64,000 bases of DNA, taken from positions 62,001-126,000 of the forward strand of contig NZ_MRTQ01000002.1 of NCBI RefSeq assembly GCF_001956215.1, read 5' to 3'. Source of the DNA: Paenibacillus sp. FSL R5-0490. GTDB lineage: Bacteria; Bacillota; Bacilli; Bacillales; Cytobacillaceae. A model generated the notes under the pieces. It had not been told where the DNA came from, did not search any database, and saw only the letters and a list, made by a program, of their open reading frames with translations. Made by a program: the position numbers and the translations under genes. Position 1 is the first letter of the stretch; each line of letters begins with the position of its first letter. Of this stretch, positions 1-6,859 are shown one piece after another.

Positions 1-1
1 A

Positions 2-382
2 GGCACGCTAATTGATTACTTAAAAGGCGAAGAGGGTCTGAAAAATATTCCTGTGGTCCATGATGTTTTGATGACCAGTGATGAACTCAAAGTGAGGACG
101 TCCCAATTTCTTAACAGATTACAAGCCGCCGGGAACGATTATGTATGCTCAATGAGACAAAGTACAGGGCAGGTTGGGGGAGGCACGATGCCTGAGGTAG
201 AGCTTCCATCCTGGATTGCTGTTTTAAAGCACCGTCAATATTCAGCAGATCATATCGGCCGCCAGTTAAGGATTAATTCTTCCATAATAGTCAGGATTCA
301 AAAGGAAGAAATTCTGATTGATCTTAGGACAGTAACAGCTGAAGAAGAGGACACCATAATAAATGCTTTAATTGCTGTTTAA
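2..382 (+). CDS. selA: L-seryl-tRNA(Sec) selenium transferase, C-terminal part (5' end outside window)
   Basis: The reading frame is already open at base 2 and ends at a TAA at 380-382, so only the last ~126 codons are visible. SelA is the PLP enzyme that converts seryl-tRNA(Sec) to selenocysteinyl-tRNA(Sec) using selenophosphate. What is seen is the small C-terminal domain ending in the family pattern P-x-x-I-V-R-I-Q-x-x-x-I-L-I-D-L-R-T-V. The PLP lysine lies upstream of the window. B. subtilis lacks selenocysteine machinery, so its presence distinguishes this organism. selD, which makes its substrate, is at the other end of the window. No selB or tRNA(Sec) is visible here. Confidence 0.85.
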   Translation, partial: GTLIDYLKGEEGLKNIPVVHDVLMTSDELKVRTSQFLNRLQAAGNDYVCSMRQSTGQVGGGTMPEVELPSWIAVLKHRQYSADHIGRQLRINSSIIVRIQKEEILIDLRTVTAEEEDTIINALIAV

Positions 383-387
383 AGAAA

Positions 388-422
388 AAGCAGCTGCCTG
401 ATGATGAGGCAGCTGCTTCTTT
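388..422. terminator. Bidirectional Rho-independent terminator between selA and sspP
   Basis: A 12-bp perfect stem (AAGCAGCTGCCT / AGGCAGCTGCTT) with a 7-nt loop is flanked by A-rich and T-rich runs, so it can end both selA (plus) and sspP (minus). Confidence 0.85.
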
Positions 423-426
423 ACAT

Positions 427-573
427 TCACATATCGTGGTGTGAATTATGTTTTTGTCTGGTGTGGTTACGGTTTTTTACTTTCTTAGAGCCGCTTAATG
501 GTTCAGGCTGTCCATCATTATTATGTCCTTTAGGTGCATTCCTGCGCATGTCTTTGCCATTGTTTTTGTTCAA
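427..573 (-). CDS. sspP: Small acid-soluble spore protein P
   Basis: A 48-residue protein, the same length as B. subtilis SspP (CotL). The conserved C-terminal half contains [22 protein letters not shown] sequence (here [20 protein letters not shown]). SspP is a minor SASP made in the forespore. The start is taken as TTG at 573 because a GAGGAGG ribosome binding site lies 7 nt upstream and this gives the family length; a longer frame to 615 would put the RBS inside the gene. It sits in the conserved sspP-sspO-citB order. No clear sigma-G promoter could be assigned by eye. Confidence 0.9.
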   Translation of the reverse strand: MNKNNGKDMRRNAPKGHNNDGQPEPLSGSKKVKNRNHTRQKHNSHHDM

Positions 574-835
574 TTGAAGCCCTCCTCGGATAATAGGATG
601 TTTCTTCCGCTCCAAACAGCTGATATGCCGGCTGCCGTCTTAATGGCTGACGGGTAGAAAAGATACAAGGTGATATTCACCTTCATCTCATGTGTTAGTT
701 TGTCTCTTTTCATTGAAAAATTGCCTTGCAAAATGTGGCTGAATGTCAAGATTTCCTCCTGATTGATTTCGCGGAATATTTTATGATGCTATTGCACAAT
801 TTAATGGTACAAATTTTATTAGGAGTGAAATAAGC

Positions 836-1093
836 ATGCCATATCATAAAGATAAACAGCAGGCATTTCAGGCTGCACAGCAGGGAATGGAAGATGCACA
901 GGAGCTCTACGCTGAAATTGTAAGAGATTCTGCCAGTTATGGACATCAGCTAAAACATCTAAAGCAGGAAGTAAATGAAGCATACGCTCAAATTGAAAAT
1001 GCCCTGGAGGTTGCTTCTGACCATCAGCGTGCACAGCTGGAGAGATTCCAGCAGGATTTAAGATCCATGGTTGATGATGTAAACCAGTACTAG
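836..1093 (+). CDS. Small charged helical protein, function unknown
   Basis: An 85-residue protein rich in Q, E, K and H with heptad-like spacing of A/L/V residues, so probably a short coiled coil. ATG at 836 is preceded by AGGAGTGA. It has no signal peptide or membrane segment. It is followed at once by a strong terminator, so it is monocistronic. The family was not recognised; small helical proteins of this kind are common near spore genes of Bacillaceae, but nothing in the sequence assigns a role. Confidence 0.7.
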   Translation: MPYHKDKQQAFQAAQQGMEDAQELYAEIVRDSASYGHQLKHLKQEVNEAYAQIENALEVASDHQRAQLERFQQDLRSMVDDVNQY

Positions 1094-1098
1094 GAATT

Positions 1099-1127
1099 TA
1101 CCCGGCTGCAGTACAGCCGGGTATTAT
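1099..1127 (+). terminator. Rho-independent terminator
   Basis: Stem ACCCGGCTG / CAGCCGGGT with a 5-nt loop follows the 85-codon gene by 5 nt; the T-run is weak (ATTATCATTTA). Confidence 0.7.
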
Positions 1128-1130
1128 CAT

Positions 1131-1452
1131 TTATCGCAGTCTAAAGGGCAGTAAGACCCCCACTTCAAGACTCAAAGGAAGATAAGTGGGGTCAAACTGC
1201 CCGTAAAGGCCCGAAAGAAGGACAAAGACTAAGAACGCCACGTCCTCCCAAAAGCTGCCGCTTTCGGTCGTGCGATGTATCGCTGCCGTAGCTTTCCTTG
1301 TCCTGTGGCAACGTCTTTGTGACCCACTTCCTCCCAAAAGCTGACGCATTTGGTCGTGCGATGTTCATGCTTACGAAGCCTTCCTTGTCCTGTGGGCCGC
1401 AACTAACAATCAGCGGGGAGAAAAGCACTCCCCACTGTTTGAAGTTTCACTT
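1131..1452. repeat. Interspersed repeat element with two internal ~72-bp tandem units
   Basis: This stretch fills the gap between the 85-codon gene and sspO. It contains a long hairpin at 1146-1202 (GGGCAGT..GACCCCCACTT pairing with AAGTGGGGTC..ACTGCCC). It also has two diverged direct repeats at 1238-1308 and 1323-1395, both containing CTCCCAAAAGCTG, GGTCGTGCGATGT and CCTTGTCCTGTGG. A GGGGAG/CTCCCC hairpin lies at the sspO end. Its two ends recur joined together at 9613-9658, and one end recurs at 14705-14718, which shows it is a repeated element rather than unique sequence. Open frames inside it are on both strands and look non-coding. Confidence 0.7.
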
Positions 1453-1601
1453 TATTGATTCTTCTTGCGCTTTTTATTATTTTGCTTTTGCGCTTCTGTT
1501 AATGGTTCATTCGCATATTCCTCATTATACCCTGCGCCCATGCCCTGGCCTTTTGCGGCGTTCATACCCTCAATAATATGATTAGACTTTCTTTTAGCCA
1601 T
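1452..1601 (-). CDS. sspO: Small acid-soluble spore protein O
   Basis: A 49-residue basic protein beginning [14 protein letters not shown] and ending in NNKKRKKNQ, matching SspO of Bacillus in length, sequence and position just upstream of citB on the opposite strand. ATG at 1601 is preceded by GGGAGGTGAG. SspO is a minor forespore-made SASP. Its coding sequence abuts the repeat element, whose hairpin at the junction may serve as terminator. Confidence 0.92.
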   Translation of the reverse strand: MAKRKSNHIIEGMNAAKGQGMGAGYNEEYANEPLTEAQKQNNKKRKKNQ

Positions 1602-1954
1602 AGTCACTCACCTCCCTGGTACTATTTTTCCTTGGATAATGTCAATTTATGTTGTTTTTTGGACTGGCGGATTCCCTTTTTCGTTTTTGCAGAATAATAA
1701 CCAGGCAAGGCAGGGTATTTTTCTCTAATTGAAAAACACTATCAATTACGGCATTTAAAAGGCTTAATGGAGTAAATGAGAAATTATGATAAGAAAAACT
1801 TATCAAAAACAATAACTTTCTTGTTATTTACTTATATAGCAGGTTGTATTAATATAGGAATTGTGAGAAAAGTAAGGATGGATGAAAATTCAAACTTTTC
1901 GACAATTACCTAACACTTGGTATATGATGTTTATTGAAAGAGGGGGTAATACAT
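1602..1954 (+). promoter_or_regulatory. sspO-citB divergent regulatory region
   Basis: A 353-bp gene-free stretch. The first ~20 bp is the sspO ribosome binding region. The citB half contains the CcpC-type dyad at 1789-1803, a second ATAA half-site at 1812-1815, and AT-rich sequence (TTGTTA at 1821, TAATAT at 1850) that could include the citB promoter, though no pair has ideal spacing. A GAGGGGG ribosome binding site ends the region. Confidence 0.5.
1789..1803. promoter_or_regulatory. CcpC-type operator upstream of aconitase
   Basis: ATAA-N7-TTAT (ATAAGAAAAACTTAT) is a perfect match to the CcpC dyad known for B. subtilis citB and citZ, with a further ATAA half-site 9 bp downstream. It lies about 150 bp before the start codon. 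It suggests repression by CcpC relieved by citrate. Confidence 0.65.
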
Positions 1955-4663
1955 TTGGCAAAGAACGATGTGTTCAATTCCCGCAAATCCTTTGATCTGG
2001 ACGGGAAGCGCTATCATTACTATCATTTAGGTGCTCTGGAAGAAGCTGGGGTAGGTAATGTTTCTAAATTGCCTTATTCAATTAAGGTATTATTGGAATC
2101 AGTACTTCGTCAATATGACGGCCGTGTAATTACAAAAGAGCATGTTGAAAACCTGGCAAAATGGGGAACTTCTGAAGTAAAAGAAGTAGATGTTCCTTTC
2201 AAACCATCACGTGTAATTCTGCAGGACTTCACAGGAGTTCCGGCAGTAGTTGACCTTGCTTCATTGCGTAAGGCAATGGCTGACATGGGTGGGGATCCTG
2301 ATAAAATTAATCCTGAGAAGCCAGTAGATCTGGTTATTGACCACTCTGTACAGGTAGATAAGTATGGAACACCTGATTCACTTGAAGCCAACATGGAGCT
2401 CGAATTCGAACGAAATGCAGAGCGTTACCAGTTCTTGAGCTGGGCACAAAAAGCATTTGACAATTATCGTGCAGTTCCGCCTGCAACAGGTATTGTTCAC
2501 CAGGTAAACCTTGAGTTCCTTGCGAATGTTGTTCATGCGCTTGAGACAACGGAAGGCGATTATGAAACTTTCCCTGATACTCTTGTAGGTACTGACTCCC
2601 ATACAACCATGATCAACGGTATCGGCGTTCTTGGATGGGGTGTAGGAGGTATTGAAGCTGAAGCAGGCATGCTGGGACAGCCTTCATATTTCCCAGTTCC
2701 TGAAGTTGTAGGGGTTAAGCTTACTGGCGAACTTCCTAACGGAACTACTGCTACTGACCTTGCATTAAAGGTAACACAAGTACTGCGTAGCCAGGGAGTG
2801 GTTGGCAAATTTGTAGAATTCTTCGGCCCTGGTGTTACACAGCTTCCATTGGCTGACCGCGCTACAATTGCTAATATGGCTCCAGAATACGGTGCAACTT
2901 GCGGTTTCTTCCCTGTTGATGCAGAAGCCCTTGATTACATGCGCCTGACTGGACGTCCTGAAGAGCAAATCAAGATTGTTGAAAAATACTGCAAAGAAAA
3001 TGGAATGTTCTTCGATCCATCTCTAGAGCCGGTATACACAAATGTAGTTGAAATCAATCTTTCCGAAATTGAAGCGAACCTTTCAGGTCCTAAGCGTCCG
3101 CAGGATTTAATTCCGCTTTCAGCAATGAAAAAAGAGTTCAATGACGCAATCACTGCTCCACAGGGCAACCAGGGCTTTGGCTTGGATAAGAAAGAAATCA
3201 ACAAAGAAGTCACTGTTGAATTTGCAAATGGCGATTCAACTAAGATGAAAACAGGTGCTGTTGCCATTGCAGCAATCACTAGCTGTACAAATACTTCAAA
3301 CCCTTACGTTTTAGTTGGTGCAGGTTTAGTGGCGAAAAAAGCAGTTGAACTTGGAATGGAAGTTCCTAAGTTCGTAAAAACTTCTTTGGCTCCGGGATCT
3401 AAGGTTGTTACTGGATACCTGCGTGATTCAGGACTTCTTCCATACATGGAACAGCTTGGATTCAACCTTGTTGGCTATGGCTGTACAACATGTATCGGTA
3501 ACTCCGGTCCATTAAGAGAAGAAATCGAAAAGGCTGTAGCCGAAAGCGATCTTCTTGTAACTTCTGTTCTTTCCGGTAACCGTAACTTTGAAGGACGTAT
3601 CCATCCGCTTGTAAAAGCTAACTACCTGGCTTCTCCGCCATTAGTTGTTGCTTATGCACTAGCTGGTACGGTAGATATTGATCTTCAAAACGAGCCAATC
3701 GGAAAAGACAAGAATGGCAATGATGTCTTCTTTAATGATATCTGGCCTTCAACTGCTGAAGTTAATGAAGTGGTTAAACAGACTGTTACACCTGAATTGT
3801 TCCGTAAAGAATATGAGCATGTATTTGACGACAATGCTCGCTGGAATCAAATTCAAACTAGCAATGAGCCTTTATATTCATTTGATGATAATTCAACATA
3901 TATCCAGAATCCTCCGTTCTTCGAAGGCTTAACTCCTAATGCTGATGAAGTTAAACCTTTATCAGGATTGCGTGTTGTCGGCAAGTTCGGTGATTCTGTA
4001 ACAACTGACCATATTTCTCCGGCAGGTGCGATCGGCAAAGATACGCCAGCAGGAAAATATCTTCGCGAGAACGGTGTTGAACCACGTGACTTTAACTCTT
4101 ATGGATCTCGACGCGGTAACCATGAGGTAATGATGCGCGGTACATTTGCAAACATCCGTATCCGCAACCAAATTGCGCCAGGCACAGAAGGCGGATTCAC
4201 AACTTACTGGCCAACTGGTGAAGTTACATCTATCTATGATGCTTGCATGAAGTATAAAGAAGATGGAACTGGCCTTGTTGTTCTTGCCGGCAAAGACTAT
4301 GGAATGGGATCTTCCCGTGATTGGGCTGCCAAAGGTACGAACCTGCTTGGAATTAAAACAGTTATTGCTGAAAGCTATGAGCGTATCCACCGTTCTAACC
4401 TTGTTCTAATGGGAGTTCTTCCACTTCAGTTCAAGGAAGGCGAAAGTGCAGAAACTCTTGGCTTATCAGGAAAAGAAACGATCGATGTTCAAGTCGATGA
4501 AAATGTTAGACCACGTGACTTTGTTAAGGTTACAGCTACAGATGAAAACGGCAACCAGACTACATTCGAAGTTCTTGTCCGTTTCGACTCTGAAGTTGAG
4601 ATCGATTACTACCGTCATGGCGGAATCCTGCAAATGGTTCTTCGTGATAAATTGGCTAACTAA
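1955..4663 (+). CDS. citB: Aconitate hydratase (aconitase), [4Fe-4S]
   Basis: A 902-residue AcnA/IRP1-type aconitase that interconverts citrate and isocitrate in the TCA cycle, in the cytoplasm. The three iron-sulfur ligands are visible as Cys444 (SCTN) and Cys510/Cys513 ([12 protein letters not shown]). The substrate-binding SRDWAAKG motif lies in the C-terminal swivelling domain. TTG at 1955 is chosen as start because AGAGGGGG sits 8 nt upstream; an upstream TTG at 1934 would place the RBS inside the gene. B. subtilis CitB (909 aa) also binds RNA when it loses its cluster. A strong terminator follows, so the gene is monocistronic. Confidence 0.96.
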   Translation: MAKNDVFNSRKSFDLDGKRYHYYHLGALEEAGVGNVSKLPYSIKVLLESVLRQYDGRVITKEHVENLAKWGTSEVKEVDVPFKPSRVILQDFTGVPAVVDLASLRKAMADMGGDPDKINPEKPVDLVIDHSVQVDKYGTPDSLEANMELEFERNAERYQFLSWAQKAFDNYRAVPPATGIVHQVNLEFLANVVHALETTEGDYETFPDTLVGTDSHTTMINGIGVLGWGVGGIEAEAGMLGQPSYFPVPEVVGVKLTGELPNGTTATDLALKVTQVLRSQGVVGKFVEFFGPGVTQLPLADRATIANMAPEYGATCGFFPVDAEALDYMRLTGRPEEQIKIVEKYCKENGMFFDPSLEPVYTNVVEINLSEIEANLSGPKRPQDLIPLSAMKKEFNDAITAPQGNQGFGLDKKEINKEVTVEFANGDSTKMKTGAVAIAAITSCTNTSNPYVLVGAGLVAKKAVELGMEVPKFVKTSLAPGSKVVTGYLRDSGLLPYMEQLGFNLVGYGCTTCIGNSGPLREEIEKAVAESDLLVTSVLSGNRNFEGRIHPLVKANYLASPPLVVAYALAGTVDIDLQNEPIGKDKNGNDVFFNDIWPSTAEVNEVVKQTVTPELFRKEYEHVFDDNARWNQIQTSNEPLYSFDDNSTYIQNPPFFEGLTPNADEVKPLSGLRVVGKFGDSVTTDHISPAGAIGKDTPAGKYLRENGVEPRDFNSYGSRRGNHEVMMRGTFANIRIRNQIAPGTEGGFTTYWPTGEVTSIYDACMKYKEDGTGLVVLAGKDYGMGSSRDWAAKGTNLLGIKTVIAESYERIHRSNLVLMGVLPLQFKEGESAETLGLSGKETIDVQVDENVRPRDFVKVTATDENGNQTTFEVLVRFDSEVEIDYYRHGGILQMVLRDKLAN

Positions 4664-4673
4664 TTTTGACTCG

Positions 4674-4710
4674 CCGCTATGTGTTTGCTCACATAGCGGT
4701 TTATTTATTT
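4674..4710 (+). terminator. citB terminator
   Basis: A 10-bp stem CCGCTATGTG / CACATAGCGG with a 6-nt loop is followed by TTTATTTATTT. Confidence 0.85.
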
Positions 4711-4762
4711 ACAAAAACGGGTTGAGGTATCTTGAATGTATCTGTAATTTGGAGGGCTGACA

Positions 4763-5179
4763 TTGGGTGCTTTTATGATTGGACCATTATTAGTGAAATA
4801 CGAATGGGTTTTAGTCCTGCTTTCAGGTATTGTTTCTTATTTCACTATTGTACAAGTCTTAAGAGACAGCGGGGATTATAAAAAAGTTTTTCTGAATGTC
4901 ATCTTGAATTCCGTTCTTATTGGCTTTTTTACTTATAAGTTCAGTTCAATCCTTTTCCAAACAGGAAATATTCTAAGCAGCCCGATCGCGTTTTTATATT
5001 TTACCGGAGGAAGAAAAGGAATTATTTTAGGGGCTTTTTTGGCTCTAATCTATTTAATACTGGCAATTAAGAAAGACAACTATCCGCTTAAAAAATGGAT
5101 TCATGGGATTGTTTACGGATCTGTCACATTTATGCTGTCTTATTGGCTGTTCAGAACCTTATTAATTTTGCTTTTCTAG
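4763..5179 (+). CDS. Small integral membrane protein of unknown function
   Basis: A 138-residue hydrophobic protein with about four predicted membrane segments (roughly residues 10-30, 42-62, 82-102 and 115-137) and a basic cytoplasmic stretch near residue 105. TTG at 4763 follows GGAGGG at 6-nt spacing. It precedes the thioredoxin-like yneN gene by 55 bp and may be co-transcribed with it, which would fit a role in redox or envelope processes, but no CcdA-type cysteines are seen. The family was not recognised. Confidence 0.7.
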   Translation: MGAFMIGPLLVKYEWVLVLLSGIVSYFTIVQVLRDSGDYKKVFLNVILNSVLIGFFTYKFSSILFQTGNILSSPIAFLYFTGGRKGIILGAFLALIYLILAIKKDNYPLKKWIHGIVYGSVTFMLSYWLFRTLLILLF

Positions 5180-5234
5180 GTTAAAATACAATCAAGGAAG
5201 CAAAAAGGCTTGAATAGCCGGGAGGGAAAACAGC

Positions 5235-5756
5235 ATGTTCAAAAAAATGTTTGCAGCTTCTGTGTTATTAATCATTATTACCGCGGTTTTTGCAGTGCAG
5301 GCTTTTGAAAAAGGTGATGTCAAAAGTCAGCCCGTTAATCAGACAGGATTAGGAATAGGCTTGAAAGCCCCTGATTTCGAATTGAAAAACCTGCAAGGGG
5401 AAACAGTCAAGCTCTCAGATTACAAAGGCAAAAAAGTCATGCTAAACTTTTGGGCAACCTGGTGTCCTCCTTGTAAAGCTGAAATGCCTGATATTCAAAA
5501 ATTCTATACTCAGAAGGGAAATAATGTTGCTATATTGGCGGTGAACATCGATCCTCAATCTGATGTTGCAGGTTTTGCTGAAGAAATGAAAGTGAACTTT
5601 CCGATTTTACTTGATGTGGATGAAAAAGCTTCTAATGCCTATCAAATAATAACAATTCCAACCACATTTTTTATTGATGAAGAAGGAATTATTCGGAATA
5701 AATATTTAAGTGCGATGTCTGTTGAGCTTATGAATCAGTATATAGATGAAATGTAA
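5235..5756 (+). CDS. yneN: Membrane-anchored thiol-disulfide oxidoreductase (ResA/YneN-like)
   Basis: A 173-residue TlpA/ResA-family thioredoxin. Residues ~5-24 form an uncleaved-looking signal anchor, so the thioredoxin domain would face outside. The active site is W76-C-P-P-C80, and a cis-proline TIPTTFFID lies near residue 140. Such proteins reduce disulfides in apo-cytochrome c or in spore-envelope proteins. Position after citB matches B. subtilis yneN. ATG at 5235 follows GGGAGGG. It probably forms a pair with the upstream membrane gene and ends at a stem-loop just after the stop. Confidence 0.85.
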   Translation: MFKKMFAASVLLIIITAVFAVQAFEKGDVKSQPVNQTGLGIGLKAPDFELKNLQGETVKLSDYKGKKVMLNFWATWCPPCKAEMPDIQKFYTQKGNNVAILAVNIDPQSDVAGFAEEMKVNFPILLDVDEKASNAYQIITIPTTFFIDEEGIIRNKYLSAMSVELMNQYIDEM

Positions 5757-5757
5757 A

Positions 5758-5788
5758 AAAAACATTTGCATAAGCAGATGTTTTTTTA
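5758..5788 (+). terminator. yneN terminator
   Basis: Stem AAACAT-TGC / GCA-ATGTTT with an 8-T run immediately after the yneN stop. Confidence 0.75.
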
Positions 5789-5945
5789 TAGGTTTATGCT
5801 GTAAAAAAAAGGGAAAAATTAAATAGCGTTAATGTTTTCTGAATATTTTATCAATAATTCCGAACAATATATACTCTTTTCACGTAGTCTGGGTATATGC
5901 GGATTAAATTTTCGAAAAGTTGTAATAATTTAACGGTTTTCTGGA

Positions 5946-5964
5946 GATAATGATTGTTACAATG
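5946..5964. promoter_or_regulatory. Candidate Fur box upstream of fbpB-like gene
   Basis: GATAATGATTGTTACAATG matches the left half of the 19-bp Fur consensus perfectly (GATAATGAT) and the right half only partly. It lies 25 bp before the start codon of the Fur-regulated-basic-protein-like gene. Confidence 0.45.
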
Positions 5965-5988
5965 TTATTAAAGGAAGGTGAAAGATTT

Positions 5989-6120
5989 ATGAGAAAGCCT
6001 AGAAAACGCTCCTTTGCTGAATTAGTACTAGAAAATAAACGCCAGCTGCTTAAAGATCATGATGCTATGGAAAAAATTGAAGAGCGCCTCGAGCTTAAAC
6101 GTCTGAACAAGGCTGAATAG
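5989..6120 (+). CDS. Fur-regulated basic protein B-like small protein
   Basis: A 43-residue basic protein (begins MRKPRKRSFAELVLENKRQL) with the FbpB pattern of an arginine/lysine-rich N-terminus, F-x-E-L-V-x-x-N-K and a C-terminal charged helix. In B. subtilis the FbpA/B/C proteins help the Fur-controlled small RNA FsrA repress iron-using enzymes, aconitase among them, when iron is scarce. ATG at 5989 follows AAAGGAAGGTG. A candidate Fur box precedes it. Its position two genes from citB, an FsrA target in B. subtilis, may be chance. The assignment rests on short-sequence similarity. Confidence 0.6.
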   Translation: MRKPRKRSFAELVLENKRQLLKDHDAMEKIEERLELKRLNKAE

Positions 6121-6181
6121 AATTACTTGCCAATCATGAAACCCTTCTCAAATGCACAAACTTTAAATGAGGAGGGATATA

Positions 6182-6325
6182 ATGAGTAATCCAAAAAGAC
6201 ACCCTAATCATTTCAATCCGAACCATATTGGTACACAATCACGCGGATTTGGCGGCAACAAAGGCAAGAAGATGCAGGACAAATCCGGACAGCATGCTCA
6301 AGTGATACAGACTAAAGGCGAATAA
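6182..6325 (+). CDS. sspN: Small acid-soluble spore protein N
   Basis: A 47-residue protein with the SspN layout: [17 protein letters not shown] at the start, then [12 protein letters not shown] and the C-terminal IQTKGE that is diagnostic for SspN. GAGGAGGG lies 6 nt before the ATG. In B. subtilis sspN and tlp form a forespore operon; here a stem-loop follows sspN and tlp starts 156 bp on, so they may be separately transcribed. Confidence 0.9.
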   Translation: MSNPKRHPNHFNPNHIGTQSRGFGGNKGKKMQDKSGQHAQVIQTKGE

Positions 6326-6336
6326 TTGATAGTAGT

Positions 6337-6370
6337 ACCTGCCATTTTTATAGGGCAGGTTCTTTTGTTT
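6337..6370 (+). terminator. sspN terminator
   Basis: Stem ACCTGCC / GGCAGGT with T-rich tail TCTTTTGTTT. Confidence 0.7.
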
Positions 6371-6481
6371 CTGAACATTTCTGGTATATCAGGCAAGCAA
6401 CCCACACTTTTCCGCCAATATTTTTCTTGTTCTTTCACAAACTAAATTTGTACCAACACCTAACAAAGGGAGGAACATACC

Positions 6482-6733
6482 ATGGCACATAACAGACCTA
6501 ACCCGGATGACCGCAGCGATAACGTTGAAAAGCTTCAATCCATGATCGTTCATACGATTGAGAATATGGACGAAGCAGAAGAATCAATGAAGTATGCCAA
6601 TGCAGAAGATCTTGCCAGAATTGAAGCTAAAAATGAACGCCGACGGGAAAGTCTTGACTCTTTCCGTTCAGAAATAAAGGATGAATATCAGGCACAGCAA
6701 AACGGCAATAGCATCGAGAACAATAATTATTGA
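6482..6733 (+). CDS. tlp: Small acid-soluble spore protein Tlp
   Basis: An 83-residue acidic helical protein containing the Tlp signature [13 protein letters not shown] near the N-terminus and [12 protein letters not shown] in the middle. Tlp ('thioredoxin-like protein', a misnomer) is a minor forespore SASP. It has no catalytic cysteines. ATG at 6482 follows GGGAGGAAC. The neighbourhood sspN-tlp-...-yneP matches B. subtilis except for the inserted AAA gene downstream. Confidence 0.9.
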   Translation: MAHNRPNPDDRSDNVEKLQSMIVHTIENMDEAEESMKYANAEDLARIEAKNERRRESLDSFRSEIKDEYQAQQNGNSIENNNY

Positions 6734-6740
6734 TACCTTC

Positions 6741-6772
6741 AAGACCTAATCGAATATGATTAGGTCTTTTCC
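6741..6772 (+). terminator. tlp terminator
   Basis: An 11-bp stem AAGACCTAATC / GATTAGGTCTT with 6-nt loop and TTTTCC tail. Confidence 0.75.
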
Positions 6773-6859
6773 TATGGAGATAAGGAGCGCATCCTTATAG
6801 ATAATTATTGAAATATGGTAAGATAAGTTGAGGAAACTAAGAAGAAGAAGTGATGATAG

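Noticed and set aside
1131-1576. Overlapping open frames of 70-90 codons on both strands
   Set aside because: They lie inside the repeat element or overlap sspO, lack ribosome binding sites and have repeat-driven, low-complexity composition.
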